64,000 nt of DNA from Nitratireductor pacificus pht-3B (GTDB lineage Bacteria; Pseudomonadota; Alphaproteobacteria; Rhizobiales; Rhizobiaceae). The position numbers and the translations under genes were made by a program. Within the stretch, counting starts at the first letter, position 1. Every line of letters begins with the position of its first letter. The notes under the pieces were generated by a model, which was not told the DNA's origin, made no database searches, and saw only the letters and a program-made list of their open reading frames with translations. The DNA lies in NCBI RefSeq assembly GCF_000300335.1, contig NZ_AMRM01000019.1:1-64000 (forward strand), read 5' to 3'. Below, one piece after another: positions 9,407-18,610 of this stretch.

Positions 9407-10198
9407 CTATATAGGGTCTCCTTCATCGGGCCGGAAGTCCCCCGGCAGCACGCGGGCAAACGTCAGGACATCCACGCGCCGCGCGCCGGCCCGCTTCAGG
9501 ACGCGTGCTGCCGCCGAAACAGTGGCGCCGGTCGTGTAGACGTCGTCGATCAGGATGATGCGCCGCCCGCTGACGGCGGACAGGCGCTCTTCCGGCACGC
9601 GAAACGCACCCCGCACATTCGCTTCCCGCTCGCGCGCGCCGAGCCCGACTTGCTGTCGTGTCTTCTTGACCCGCAGCAGGGCCTCCGGCGCATAGTCGAG
9701 CCCGCCCTGCCGGGCCACGGCGCGCGCAAGCTCGGCGGACTGGTTGAACCGCCTCGTCAGGAGGCGGGCACGGTGCAGCGGAACCGGGATCACCGCATCC
9801 GCATCCGCCGTCAGCTCCGCGCCCGCGCGCAGCATCCAGCGCGCCATCCAGGGCGCGAGGTCGGTGCGGTCTCGAAACTTCAGCCCCTGCACCATCTGCC
9901 GGGCGATGCCCTGGTAGAGAACCGCCGAGCGTGCTCGCGCGAATGGCGGCGGGTTGGCGATGGCATCCGCCGAGACGATCTCTTCTCCCATCTCGATCGA
10001 AAAGGGCGTTCCCATCACGGCGCACCAGGGGCGTTCCAGGAAATGCAGGCGCGGCCAGCAGGAGGCGCACAGCGTGCCGGGCTGGGTGACATGGTTGGCA
10101 CAGCCCAGGCACACGGGCGGGAACAGCACGCCCGCCGTCCACCGCACCGCCGCGCTCATCCCCTGCGCAACGCTGAACATCGCTGCTGCCCCCAGCAT
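9407..10198 (-). CDS. comF: ComF family protein
   Basis: A 263-residue member of the ComF/GntX family, related to phosphoribosyltransferases. The N-terminus has a Cys4 zinc motif (CLGCANH...CASC) and the C-terminus the PRPP-loop-like IILIDDVYTTGATV. The family is needed for DNA uptake in naturally competent bacteria; its biochemical role elsewhere is unclear. The frame opens far upstream, across the start of the divergent methyltransferase gene, so the ATG at 10198, preceded by AAAGGG, is chosen. First gene of the minus-strand unit with grxC, the nitrilase and DUF1178. Confidence 0.9.
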   Translation of the reverse strand: MLGAAAMFSVAQGMSAAVRWTAGVLFPPVCLGCANHVTQPGTLCASCWPRLHFLERPWCAVMGTPFSIEMGEEIVSADAIANPPPFARARSAVLYQGIARQMVQGLKFRDRTDLAPWMARWMLRAGAELTADADAVIPVPLHRARLLTRRFNQSAELARAVARQGGLDYAPEALLRVKKTRQQVGLGAREREANVRGAFRVPEERLSAVSGRRIILIDDVYTTGATVSAAARVLKRAGARRVDVLTFARVLPGDFRPDEGDPI

Positions 10199-10266
10199 TC
10201 GCCCTTTGCCTCTTTGCCAGCATATCGGTTTTGTGCGATTGCGCACCTGACAATCATGGATGATGC

Positions 10267-11130
10267 ATGGAACCGCTATTCGATATCGAGCTACTGATGG
10301 CCCACAAGCTGCGGGCGCTGCGCCAGGGCGACGCCGGCGCCCGCTTCCTGATGAAGCGCGCCGCCGCCGATCTCGGAGAACGGCTGGCGACCGTCGAGCG
10401 CCGTTTCGACAGCGCCGCCACGCTGTTCTGCCTGACCGACGACGCGGCGGCGGTGCTGCGCGCAAGCGACAAGGTCGGCACAGTCGTCCGCGTCGAAACG
10501 CATCCCGGACTTATCGAGGATGGCGACGTCCTCGCATCCCCGGAAACCGTACCCCTCGAAGCCGCGAGCCTCGACCTCGCCGTCTCGCTGCTGACCCTGC
10601 ACGAAACCAACGACACGCCGGGCCTCCTTGCCCAGATTCGCCGGGCGCTCAGGCCGGACGGCCTGTTCCTCGGGGCCATGGCCGGCGCCGGCACGCTGCA
10701 CGAACTGCGCCAGTCCCTGCTGGAGGCCGAGACCGAACTCACCGAGGGCGCCGCCCCCCGCGTCAGCCCGTTCGCCGATGTGCGGGACGTGGGCGCGCTT
10801 CTCCAGCGTGCCGGCTTTGCCCTGCCGGTGACGGACCTCGAGAGCGTTACGGTCCGCTACGACACCATGTTCGATCTGATGCGCGACCTCCGCGCCATGG
10901 GCGCGACCAGCGCGCTCGCGGCGCGCAGCCGGCGGCCCGCGACCCGTGCCCTCTTCCTGCGTGCCGCCGAAATCTACGCGGAGCGCTTCGCCGATCCCGA
11001 CGGACGCATCAGGGCAACGTTCAACCTCGTGTGGATGTCCGGCTGGGCGCCGCATGAATCGCAGCAGAAACCGCTGGTGCCCGGCAGTGCGAAGATATCC
11101 CTGAAGGACGTGCTGCAGAAGAAGAGTTAG
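10267..11130 (+). CDS. SAM-dependent methyltransferase, NDUFAF5/BioC-like
   Basis: A 287-residue protein with a class I methyltransferase core whose glycine-rich motif I is poorly kept, followed by an intact ALRPDGLFLGAMAGAGTLHELR segment region. This last stretch and the C-terminal FNLVWMSGWAPHESQQKPL resemble the mitochondrial complex I assembly factor NDUFAF5 and its alphaproteobacterial homologues. NDUFAF5 hydroxylates an Arg of a complex I subunit, so an actual methyl transfer is uncertain. It is divergent from comF (68 bases between starts) and convergent with the Flp pilin gene. Confidence 0.82.
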   Translation: MEPLFDIELLMAHKLRALRQGDAGARFLMKRAAADLGERLATVERRFDSAATLFCLTDDAAAVLRASDKVGTVVRVETHPGLIEDGDVLASPETVPLEAASLDLAVSLLTLHETNDTPGLLAQIRRALRPDGLFLGAMAGAGTLHELRQSLLEAETELTEGAAPRVSPFADVRDVGALLQRAGFALPVTDLESVTVRYDTMFDLMRDLRAMGATSALAARSRRPATRALFLRAAEIYAERFADPDGRIRATFNLVWMSGWAPHESQQKPLVPGSAKISLKDVLQKKS

Positions 11131-11140
11131 GTCTAACGCT

Positions 11141-11311
11141 TCACTGCTTCATGACTTCGCTGGTCTGGCTGGCCACGTCCTCCATGGTACCCTGCAACGA
11201 GGTACCCATCCCCCGGATCCCCCCGATGATGACCAGGGCGATCAGCCCTGCCAGCAGCGCATACTCGATTGCCGTGGCGCCCGATCTGTTGGCGAGAAAC
11301 TGCTTGAACAT
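11141..11311 (-). CDS. Flp family type IVb pilin
   Basis: A 56-residue pilin precursor: short basic leader MFKQFLANRSG, then the conserved ATAIEYALLAGLIALVIIGG with the Glu five residues after the predicted cleavage and a single hydrophobic helix, then a small variable tail. Family members are cleaved by the TadV/CpaA peptidase and polymerised by the Tad machinery for adhesion. The start at 11311 is chosen because the leader matches the family; the frame continues upstream without sense. No cpa or tad genes are in the window, so it is an isolated pilin gene here. Confidence 0.93.
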   Translation of the reverse strand: MFKQFLANRSGATAIEYALLAGLIALVIIGGIRGMGTSLQGTMEDVASQTSEVMKQ

Positions 11312-11434
11312 CGGCCTGCGCGTCCCTGTTGCTTCGTTTGACGGTAACGGGAAACCGTTAAGATTCCTTAAGATCGGCGCCGGCAGTTCGCGGGCAGCAC
11401 GAAACGGCCTGGTCACCGAACCGCCGCAAGCGGG

Positions 11435-11755
11435 CTAGCAGGCGCCGCTGCGCTGGCCGTTCTCACGGATGATGCAGACCGCGTCGCGCCCCGGCTGCAG
11501 GACACTGCGCCGAAGCGTATAGGTGCCGCCGCTGCGCTTGGTCGACGATGTGGTGATGGGATCGATGCCGAATGGCGCGCCGAACTGGGCGACCGTCGGC
11601 CTGCTGCGTTTCTCCGCGATGGGCGTCAGCACCAGCGCCAGGGCGACCGCCGCGGAGCCGAACAGCAGGGCCACGCGCAGTGCGCCGATCCCGGCATTGT
11701 TCACGCGCGTGGACCACGCGCTGCGCCCCGTTTCCCAATCCGCTTCAGAAACCAT
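11435..11755 (-). CDS. Hypothetical membrane protein beside Flp pilin
   Basis: A 106-residue protein I cannot name. It has a polar N-terminus, one clear transmembrane helix (about residues 27-45, LRVALLFGSAAVALALVL), and a periplasmic-looking tail of about 60 residues with two cysteines near the end (AVCIIRENG...GAC) that could form a disulfide. It lies upstream of the pilin gene on the same strand with 123 bases between them, so co-transcription is possible but not shown. Codon use resembles that of its neighbours. Confidence 0.65.
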   Translation of the reverse strand: MVSEADWETGRSAWSTRVNNAGIGALRVALLFGSAAVALALVLTPIAEKRSRPTVAQFGAPFGIDPITTSSTKRSGGTYTLRRSVLQPGRDAVCIIRENGQRSGAC

Positions 11756-11867
11756 GACCGATCCCCTGTCCGTATTGTGGATCGCCGATGAACCGGGCGA
11801 TCCTGCCCCGATTCAAATTTTCATTGTTGCGTAAAGGAATGCTTAACGATGACCGCCCGATCGGCGG

Positions 11868-12281
11868 CTACAAGAGGTCGATGAGGAACGGAATCAACGG
11901 CGCATCGGCCGGCGGCATGGGATAATCGCGCATGTCGCGCGGCCGGACCCATTTCAGCCCCTGCCCCTCGCGCGGCTGCGGCGTTCCCCAGAAACGGCGG
12001 CAGACGAACAGCGGCATCAGCAGATGGAAGGCCTCATAGCTGTGGCTGGCGAAGGTCAGGGGCGCGAGGCAGGCAGTCTTGGTCTCGATGCCGAGCTCCT
12101 CCTGCAGCTCGCGAATGACCGTCTCCTCGGGCGTTTCACCGGGTTCGACCTTGCCGCCCGGAAACTCCCAAAGGCCCGCAAGCGCCTTCCCCTCCGGCCG
12201 CTGGGCGATCAGCACGCGGCCATCCGCATCGACCAGAGCGCAGGCTGCGACGAACAGGACCGGTTTTGGAGCCATCGTCAT
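11868..12281 (-). CDS. mutT: 8-oxo-dGTP diphosphatase MutT
   Basis: Cleans oxidised dGTP from the nucleotide pool, preventing A:T to C:G transversions. The 137-residue protein carries a perfect Nudix box, from GGKVEPGE through RELQEELGI (about residues 42-64), with the three metal-binding glutamates, and the length is typical for MutT. Its start overlaps the stop of the GNAT gene by 4 bases (ATGA), so it is the last gene of a coupled argJ-GNAT-mutT unit. Confidence 0.93.
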   Translation of the reverse strand: MTMAPKPVLFVAACALVDADGRVLIAQRPEGKALAGLWEFPGGKVEPGETPEETVIRELQEELGIETKTACLAPLTFASHSYEAFHLLMPLFVCRRFWGTPQPREGQGLKWVRPRDMRDYPMPPADAPLIPFLIDLL

Positions 12282-13081
12282 TCACCTTTCGTGTGCGCGC
12301 CCGCGCCGGGTGGCTGGCGGTAGTGATAGCGGTAGATCTCGCGGAACCCGAGCGCCTTGTAGAGACCGACGGCCGCCTCATTGTCTGCCTCGACCTGGAG
12401 CCAGGCCCTCTCCGCGCCGTGCGAGCGCGCCCATTTCAGCGCTGAAAGCAGTACCCGCCGGCCGAAGCCCCTGCCCCGCCAGTCCGGTCTCGTCGCGATC
12501 TCGAACAGACCCGCGAGCGTGCCGTCCCGCACGCAGATGGCGGTCGCCACCGGCTCGTCGCCGTCCTCGAGCACGAAAAGCCCGGTGTCGGGTCTGATCG
12601 CTCCGATCACGCGCGAAAGGCCGGCGCGCAGCTTGTCCTCGTAGCCGTGCACCTGAAGCGTCGCGTTGACGAACCGCCTGCGGTCCTTCAGCGGGATCTG
12701 GTCCATCGCCTCGGCCAGGCTCGCAGCCTCCAGATCCAGCGCCATCACCAGGGACTGGCCGAACGTGCTCCAGCCCGCCTGGTCGAGGTGTCGCGATATC
12801 GCGGGGGCCGAAAGGGGAGAGATGCGGAAGGTCGGCACCCGGCCATAGGCCTCGAACTGGCCGGCAGCCTTGCCGATCCGCTGCTCCAGATCGCGGTCGT
12901 CGCCCGGATCGAGCGGATTGATGGAGTTGAGCCGCTTGGCCGGGTGCCCCGCGGTCAGGCGAACCACCCAGGTGCCGTCATAGGCTACGGTTTCGGCCGG
13001 CCACGCACGCAGCCCCGCCGCCTCGAAACGGCGGATGGTGGCGAGATCCCTGCCCTGGTCCTGCCCCACGCGCCCCGGCAC
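12278..13081 (-). CDS. GNAT family N-acetyltransferase
   Basis: A 267-residue protein with a divergent N-terminal half and a C-terminal GNAT domain (about 150-255) holding the acetyl-CoA loop RPDWRGRGFGRRVL (Q/R-x-x-G-x-G type) and the ADNEAAVGLYKALGF alpha-4 motif. Substrate unknown. I set the start at the GTG at 13081: a perfect AGGAG sits five bases before it and the argJ stop ends at 13083. ATG codons at 13102 and 13114 lie inside argJ without a good site. Conserved between argJ and mutT in relatives, but no arginine role follows from that. Confidence 0.85.
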   Translation of the reverse strand: MPGRVGQDQGRDLATIRRFEAAGLRAWPAETVAYDGTWVVRLTAGHPAKRLNSINPLDPGDDRDLEQRIGKAAGQFEAYGRVPTFRISPLSAPAISRHLDQAGWSTFGQSLVMALDLEAASLAEAMDQIPLKDRRRFVNATLQVHGYEDKLRAGLSRVIGAIRPDTGLFVLEDGDEPVATAICVRDGTLAGLFEIATRPDWRGRGFGRRVLLSALKWARSHGAERAWLQVEADNEAAVGLYKALGFREIYRYHYRQPPGAGAHTKGE

Positions 13082-13082
13082 C

Positions 13083-14324
13083 CTAGCTCCTGTAATCGCC
13101 ATTGATGGCGACATACTCCTTCGTCAGGTCGCAGGTCCAGACCGTGGCCTTGCCCCGACCGATGCCGAGGTCGACGCGCAGGACGATCTCGTCCCGCTTC
13201 ATATAGGCCGAGGCGGCCTCTTCGGAATAGGCGGCGTCGCGCTCGCCCTCATGGGCGACCCGGATGTCGCCGAACCAGATGGAGATCAGGTCGCGGTCCG
13301 CGGGCTCGCCCGCCTTGCCGACCGCCATCACCACGCGGCCCCAATTGGCGTCCTCGCCGGCGACGGCCGTCTTGACCAGCGGCGAGTTCGCGATCGACAG
13401 GGCGATCTTCTTGGCCGAGCGGGCCGACTTGGCGCCGGTCACCGTGATCTCCACCTGCTTGCGAGCGCCCTCGCCGTCGCGCACCACCTGCAGGGCAAGA
13501 TTCTTCAGCACGCGATTCAGGGCGCGACGCAGGCCGGAAAGCCGCGCATCCCTGGCATCTTCGATGACCGGCGCGCCGCGCCTGGCCGCGGCACCGGTGG
13601 CAAACATCATCAGCGTGTCGCTTGTCGAGGTGTCGCTGTCCACGGTCACGGCATTGAAGGTCTTGCCCGTTCCCTTCGACAGGAGTTCCTGCAGGACCGG
13701 CGCCGCGATCGGCGCATCGGTCACGACGAAAGACAGCATGGTGGCCATGTCCGGCGCGATCATCCCGGCGCCCTTGGCGATGCCGTTGATCGTCACGTCG
13801 ACCTCGCCCAGTTTCACCATCGCGGTGGCGACCTTCGGATAGGTGTCCGTCGTCATGATGGCCTGCGCCGCCTCGAGCCAGCCTTCCGGGCGCGCGGCCT
13901 TCACCATGCCGTCGAGCGACGCCGTGATGCGCTCGGCCGGCAGCGGCTCGCCAATGACCCCGGTGGAAGCCATGAAGACCTCGCCGACGCTGGCCCCGAC
14001 CGCCTTTGAGGCGGCCTCTCCGACCTTGGTCGTCGTTTCCCGCCCTTTCCTGCCCGTGAAGGCATTGGCATTCCCGGAGTTGACCACCAGGATGCGCGCC
14101 GCACCGCCGGCGAGATTGTTTCGGCAGAACTCGACCGGTGCCGAGGGACATTTGGAGCGTGTGAAGACGCCGGCTGCCGTGGTGCCTTCGTCGAACACCA
14201 TCGCGAGGACGTCGGTGCGCCCCTTGTATTTGACGCCAGCCTGGGCCGTTGCGATGCGCACGCCGTCGAGAGCGGGCATCTTCGGTTGTTTCTTCGGAGC
14301 AAGGGGAGAAATTGCGACGGACAT
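13083..14324 (-). CDS. argJ: Bifunctional ornithine acetyltransferase/N-acetylglutamate synthase
   Basis: Recycles the acetyl group from N-acetylornithine to glutamate in the cyclic arginine pathway and can also use acetyl-CoA. The 413-residue precursor cleaves itself into alpha and beta chains; the cleavage and nucleophile Thr is visible in [23 protein letters not shown] and the C-terminal [11 protein letters not shown] are family hallmarks. The start at 14324 is preferred to an ATG four codons earlier on family alignment. argH also lies in the window, about 31 kb away. A GNAT gene and mutT follow directly. Confidence 0.96.
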   Translation of the reverse strand: MSVAISPLAPKKQPKMPALDGVRIATAQAGVKYKGRTDVLAMVFDEGTTAAGVFTRSKCPSAPVEFCRNNLAGGAARILVVNSGNANAFTGRKGRETTTKVGEAASKAVGASVGEVFMASTGVIGEPLPAERITASLDGMVKAARPEGWLEAAQAIMTTDTYPKVATAMVKLGEVDVTINGIAKGAGMIAPDMATMLSFVVTDAPIAAPVLQELLSKGTGKTFNAVTVDSDTSTSDTLMMFATGAAARRGAPVIEDARDARLSGLRRALNRVLKNLALQVVRDGEGARKQVEITVTGAKSARSAKKIALSIANSPLVKTAVAGEDANWGRVVMAVGKAGEPADRDLISIWFGDIRVAHEGERDAAYSEEAASAYMKRDEIVLRVDLGIGRGKATVWTCDLTKEYVAINGDYRS

Positions 14325-14482
14325 GGCCAACAACATTCATGAACGAAAGCGAGATTGCCGCCGATCTGCCCGAGAATTGCCAGTGACGCAAGTCGAAACC
14401 GCGATGAGCCATGCGGTTTCGGGCCGAGGGGAGCACGGGATCGTATACCAGCCAGAGACCGGCGAGGCATCTCTTGCAGACA

Positions 14483-14514
14483 ACAAAAAAGGCGGGTGCG
14501 ATGCACCCGCCTTT
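14483..14514 (-). terminator. Intrinsic terminator of the parvulin gene
   Basis: A perfect 11-bp inverted repeat (14489-14499 with 14503-14513) and a three-base loop, followed on the minus strand by a run of six T and TTG. It begins about 22 bases past the stop of the peptidylprolyl isomerase gene and so should end its transcript before argJ. Confidence 0.9.
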
Positions 14515-14536
14515 CATCGGATCGAGCGTGATCCCG

Positions 14537-15442
14537 CTATTGGGCCGCTGCCGGCTCCTCGGTCTTTTCCTCGGCAGCGCCTGCGCGCTGTTTCTCGATA
14601 CCGTCGATGATTTCCTTCAGCGCCGGTTCCTTCACTTCGATCTCGGCGGAATCGCGCAGCGCGGTGACCTCCTCGACATACTTGTCGCGGATCAGCACCG
14701 AGCGCACGCGGTCCTTGACCGCATCGAAGGCCGGCGGCTGCTGGACGCGCTTGTCCTCGACCTTGATGACGTGGAAACCGAACTGGGTCTCTACGGGCTC
14801 CTTCGAATAGTCGCCGGGGGTCAGCGCGAAGGCCGCGGTCTCAAACTCGGGCACCATCTGGCCCGCGCTGAAATAACCGAGATCGCCGCCATTGGCGGCA
14901 GCGCCGTCGGTCGACTTTTCCTTGGCGATGACTTCGAAATCGCCGCCTTCGCCGAGCTGCTTGATGATCGCCTCGGCCTCTTCCTTGGTCTTGACCAGGA
15001 TGTGCCGCGCGCGGATCTCGTTGACGGCGGGCGCGTCGGCGACCTGCTTGTCGTAGCTCGCGCGCACCTGCTCGTCGGTCACCGCCTCGTTGACCACCTT
15101 GTCGATGAAGGCCGTGTGCAACGCCTGCTGACGCAGGAAAGCCAGACGCCGCTCGAACGCCTCGCCCTGGTCGAGTTTCGCCTTCTCCGCCTCGGAGGAA
15201 AGCAGGCGGATCTCGATCAGCGCCGACAGCAGCGCGGCGCGGCGCTGGTCGCCCTGCAGATTGCCGAACTGCGCGCCATACTCGCCGGCGGCGATGTTCA
15301 GGTCACCTTCGGTGATTTCCAGGCCGTTAACGGTGGCGAGAACGTCGGTGTCCGCCGCGGGCGCAGACATGACGCCCACCGCAGCCAATGTCAGGCCTGC
15401 GCCGACCTGAACTGCGAGGAAACGGCGAAACGATTTCAGCAT
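14537..15442 (-). CDS. Periplasmic peptidylprolyl isomerase (parvulin/PrsA-like)
   Basis: A 301-residue exported foldase. Residues 1-30 look like a Sec signal peptide ending near APAADTD, then a SurA-N-like helical region (about 35-135) and a parvulin domain (about 140-245) with RARHILVKTKEEAEAI, GGDLGYFSAGQMVPEFE and QFGFHVIKVED. The C-terminal helix is acidic and low-complexity. It probably assists folding of exported or outer-membrane proteins. It is divergent from secA, with 241 bases between the starts, and has a strong terminator of its own. Confidence 0.92.
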   Translation of the reverse strand: MLKSFRRFLAVQVGAGLTLAAVGVMSAPAADTDVLATVNGLEITEGDLNIAAGEYGAQFGNLQGDQRRAALLSALIEIRLLSSEAEKAKLDQGEAFERRLAFLRQQALHTAFIDKVVNEAVTDEQVRASYDKQVADAPAVNEIRARHILVKTKEEAEAIIKQLGEGGDFEVIAKEKSTDGAAANGGDLGYFSAGQMVPEFETAAFALTPGDYSKEPVETQFGFHVIKVEDKRVQQPPAFDAVKDRVRSVLIRDKYVEEVTALRDSAEIEVKEPALKEIIDGIEKQRAGAAEEKTEEPAAAQ

Positions 15443-15529
15443 TGAACTCTCCGATCAAGATTCAGAATTTGTTCAAACCACCTAGGAATATGGCGGAATT
15501 TTGCGCGCCGACCCATGTTTAACGCGGCG

Positions 15530-15558
15530 TTGACATCACTCTTGGCCCCTCTTATCTG
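15530..15558 (+). promoter_or_regulatory. Probable secA promoter
   Basis: TTGACA at 15530-15535 and TATCTG at 15553-15558, 17 bases apart, fit a housekeeping sigma-70-type promoter. The secA start is at 15684, giving a leader of roughly 120 bases. Only sequence supports it; the -10 hexamer is a moderate match. Confidence 0.5.
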
Positions 15559-15683
15559 TCCAGTGGTCTTGCGTCCAGAACCCATTTCCGGGCGTTATTG
15601 TCGTATCACCGCCTCAGCTTAGCATGAGCGGAATCATCCCGGCTCTTGAAGTGCCGCTTGTCAGGAAGTGAAAGGACCACTCG

Positions 15684-18410
15684 ATGGTCAGTCTCGGCGG
15701 TCTCGCCCGCAAGGTTTTCGGCTCCTCCAACGATCGCCGCGTCAAGGGCATGCGCCCGCGCGTGGCCGCCATCAACGCGCTCGAGGAGGAGATCAAGGCG
15801 CTCTCCGACGACGCCTTGCGCGGACGCACCGAGGAGTTCCGCAAGCAGCTTGCCCACGGTGCGTCCCTCGACGACCTGCTGATCCCGGCCTTCGCGACCG
15901 TGCGTGAGGCTTCCCGCCGGGCGCTGGGCATGCGTCCCTTCGACGTGCAGCTCATCGGCGGCATGGTCCTGCATGAAGGCTCCATCGCGGAGATGAAGAC
16001 CGGCGAAGGCAAGACGCTGGTCGCCACCCTCCCCGTCTATCTGAACGCGCTGACCGGCCGGGGCGTCCACGTCGTCACTGTCAACGACTACCTGGCGCAG
16101 CGCGACTCCGCCTGGATGGCGCGCCTCTACGGCTTCCTCGGCCTCACCACCGGCGTCATCGTTCACGGCATGTCCGACGAGGAGCGCCGCGCGGCCTATG
16201 CCTGCGACGTGACCTACGGCACCAACAACGAGCTCGGCTTCGACTATCTGCGCGACAACATGAAGTATGAGCGCGACCAGATGGTGCAGCGCGATCATGC
16301 CTACGCCATCGTCGACGAGGTGGATTCGATCCTGATCGACGAGGCCCGCACGCCGCTGATCATTTCCGGCCCGCTCGACGACCGCTCGGAGCTCTACACC
16401 ACCATCGATTCCTTCATCCCGAAGCTGGAAGAGGCCGATTACGAAGTCGACGAGAAGCAGCGCACCGCCACCTTCACCGAGGAAGGCACCGAGAAGATCG
16501 AAAACATGCTGCGCGAGGCGAACCTCTTCAAGGGGGATTCGCTCTACGACATCGAGAACGTCGCCATCGTGCACCACCTGAACAACGCTCTGAAAGCGCA
16601 CCGGCTCTTCCAGCGCGACAAGGATTACATCGTCCGCAATGACGAGATCGTCATCATCGACGAGTTCACCGGCCGCATGATGCCCGGCCGCCGCTTCTCC
16701 GAGGGGCTGCACCAGTCCCTCGAAGCCAAGGAACGTGTGTCGATCCAGCCGGAAAACCAGACGCTGGCCTCGATCACCTTCCAGAACTATTTCCGCATGT
16801 ACGGCAAGCTGGCGGGCATGACCGGCACGGCTTCGACCGAAGCCGAGGAATTCGGCAACATCTACAATCTGGATGTCGTCGAGGTTCCGACCAACCTGCC
16901 GATCCAGCGTCTCGACGAGGACGACGAGGTCTATCGCACCGTCGAGGAAAAGTTCCGCGCCATCGTTCGCGAGATCAAGGAAGCCAACGCCAAGAACCAG
17001 CCGATCCTGGTCGGAACCACCTCGATCGAGAAATCCGAGTTCCTGGCCGAGCACCTGCGCAAGGAAGGCATCAAGACATTCGAGGTGCTGAACGCACGCC
17101 ATCACGAGCGCGAGGCGTCCATCGTCGCACAGGCCGGCAAGCCGGGTGCCATCACCATCGCCACTAACATGGCCGGCCGCGGCACCGACATCCAGCTCGG
17201 CGGCAACCCCGAAATGCGCATCGCCGACGAACTGGGCGGCATGGAGCCGGGCGCCGAGCGCGAGGCGAAGGAAAAGGCGATCCGCGAGGACGTGCAGCGC
17301 CTGAAGGAACAGGCGATCGCCGCCGGCGGTCTCTACGTGCTGGCGACCGAACGCCACGAAAGCCGCCGCATCGACAACCAGCTGCGCGGCCGCTCGGGCC
17401 GACAGGGCGATCCGGGGCGCTCGAAGTTCTTCCTGTCGTTGCAGGACGACCTGATGCGCATTTTCGGCTCCGACCGCATGGACGGCATGCTGCAGAAGCT
17501 CGGCCTCAAGGAAGACGAGGCGATCGTCCATCCCTGGATCAACAAGGCGCTCGAGAAGGCGCAGAAGAAGGTCGAGGCGCGCAACTTCGACATCCGCAAA
17601 AACCTCTTGAAGTTCGACGACGTGATGAACGACCAGCGCAAGGTGGTCTTCGACCAGCGCCTTGAGCTGATGGACGGCGAGAACCTGTCGGAAACGGTTG
17701 CCGAGATGCGCCGCGACGTGATCGACGATCTGGTCGAGCGCAGCATCCCCGAACGGGCCTATGCCGAACAGTGGAAGATCGCCGAGCTGAAGGAAGGCGT
17801 GCAGACCTCGCTCAATCTCGATCTGCCGATTGAGGAATGGGCGCGCGAGGAAGGCATCGCTGAGGACGATATCCGCGAGCGGATCACCGAGGCGACGGAG
17901 GCCGCAGCCAAAGATCGGGCCGAGCGTTTCGGACCGGACATCATGAACTATGTCGAGAAATCGATCCTCCTGCAGACGCTCGATCACCTGTGGCGCGAGC
18001 ACCTGGTCAATCTCGACCACCTGCGCTCCGTGGTCGGCTTTCGGGGCTACGCCCAGCGCGATCCGCTGAACGAGTACAAGTCCGAAGCCTTCGAGATGTT
18101 CCAGGCCATGCTCGGCAATCTACGCCAGGTGGTCACGTCGCAGCTGATGCGCGTCGAGCTGGTCCGCGAGGCGGCCGACGCCCCGCCGCCCGAGGCCCCG
18201 CAGATGGAAGCCCATCATGTGGACGGCTTCACCGGCGAGGACGAGTTCGGCGCCGACACGATGACCCTCGCCCGCGCCGAAAACCGGATCGTCGCCGCCG
18301 AGGACCGCAATCCCGACGATCCCGCCACCTGGGGCAAGGTCGGGCGCAACGAGGCCTGCCCCTGCGGCTCCGGCAAGAAGTACAAGCACTGCCACGGGGC
18401 TTTTGCCTGA
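15684..18410 (+). CDS. secA: Preprotein translocase subunit SecA
   Basis: The ATPase motor that pushes unfolded preproteins through SecYEG. The 908-residue length is normal. It has Walker A near residues 108-112 (GEGKT), the [14 protein letters not shown] Walker B region, preprotein-crosslinking and helicase domains including [10 protein letters not shown], the [16 protein letters not shown]-like motif, and a C-terminal zinc SEC-C motif [13 protein letters not shown] that binds SecB. AGGAAGTG-type ribosome binding occurs upstream of the ATG at 15684. It is complete, with no insertions or frameshift seen. Confidence 0.98.
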   Translation: MVSLGGLARKVFGSSNDRRVKGMRPRVAAINALEEEIKALSDDALRGRTEEFRKQLAHGASLDDLLIPAFATVREASRRALGMRPFDVQLIGGMVLHEGSIAEMKTGEGKTLVATLPVYLNALTGRGVHVVTVNDYLAQRDSAWMARLYGFLGLTTGVIVHGMSDEERRAAYACDVTYGTNNELGFDYLRDNMKYERDQMVQRDHAYAIVDEVDSILIDEARTPLIISGPLDDRSELYTTIDSFIPKLEEADYEVDEKQRTATFTEEGTEKIENMLREANLFKGDSLYDIENVAIVHHLNNALKAHRLFQRDKDYIVRNDEIVIIDEFTGRMMPGRRFSEGLHQSLEAKERVSIQPENQTLASITFQNYFRMYGKLAGMTGTASTEAEEFGNIYNLDVVEVPTNLPIQRLDEDDEVYRTVEEKFRAIVREIKEANAKNQPILVGTTSIEKSEFLAEHLRKEGIKTFEVLNARHHEREASIVAQAGKPGAITIATNMAGRGTDIQLGGNPEMRIADELGGMEPGAEREAKEKAIREDVQRLKEQAIAAGGLYVLATERHESRRIDNQLRGRSGRQGDPGRSKFFLSLQDDLMRIFGSDRMDGMLQKLGLKEDEAIVHPWINKALEKAQKKVEARNFDIRKNLLKFDDVMNDQRKVVFDQRLELMDGENLSETVAEMRRDVIDDLVERSIPERAYAEQWKIAELKEGVQTSLNLDLPIEEWAREEGIAEDDIRERITEATEAAAKDRAERFGPDIMNYVEKSILLQTLDHLWREHLVNLDHLRSVVGFRGYAQRDPLNEYKSEAFEMFQAMLGNLRQVVTSQLMRVELVREAADAPPPEAPQMEAHHVDGFTGEDEFGADTMTLARAENRIVAAEDRNPDDPATWGKVGRNEACPCGSGKKYKHCHGAFA

Positions 18411-18610
18411 CGGCGCCGACGCCTTGCGCGCCGGCGGCAACCACGGCGTCCAACCGTTTCTTAAAGACTTTGGGCTAGCGTCCCGCAGCATCAAGCGGCG
18501 TCCGCGCGGGAGCACAGCGTTCCCGGCGCGGGCGCTCGCCATGTAGGGGCGCCGGAGTTCCGCGCACACGCGGACGCTTCGCGGCCAGGGTCACGGCGGA
18601 GTGTGGTTGC

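Noticed and set aside
15606-18020. An 804-codon open frame on the minus strand opposite secA
   Set aside because: It mirrors secA codon for codon, has no recognisable motif, and secA is complete and unquestionable.
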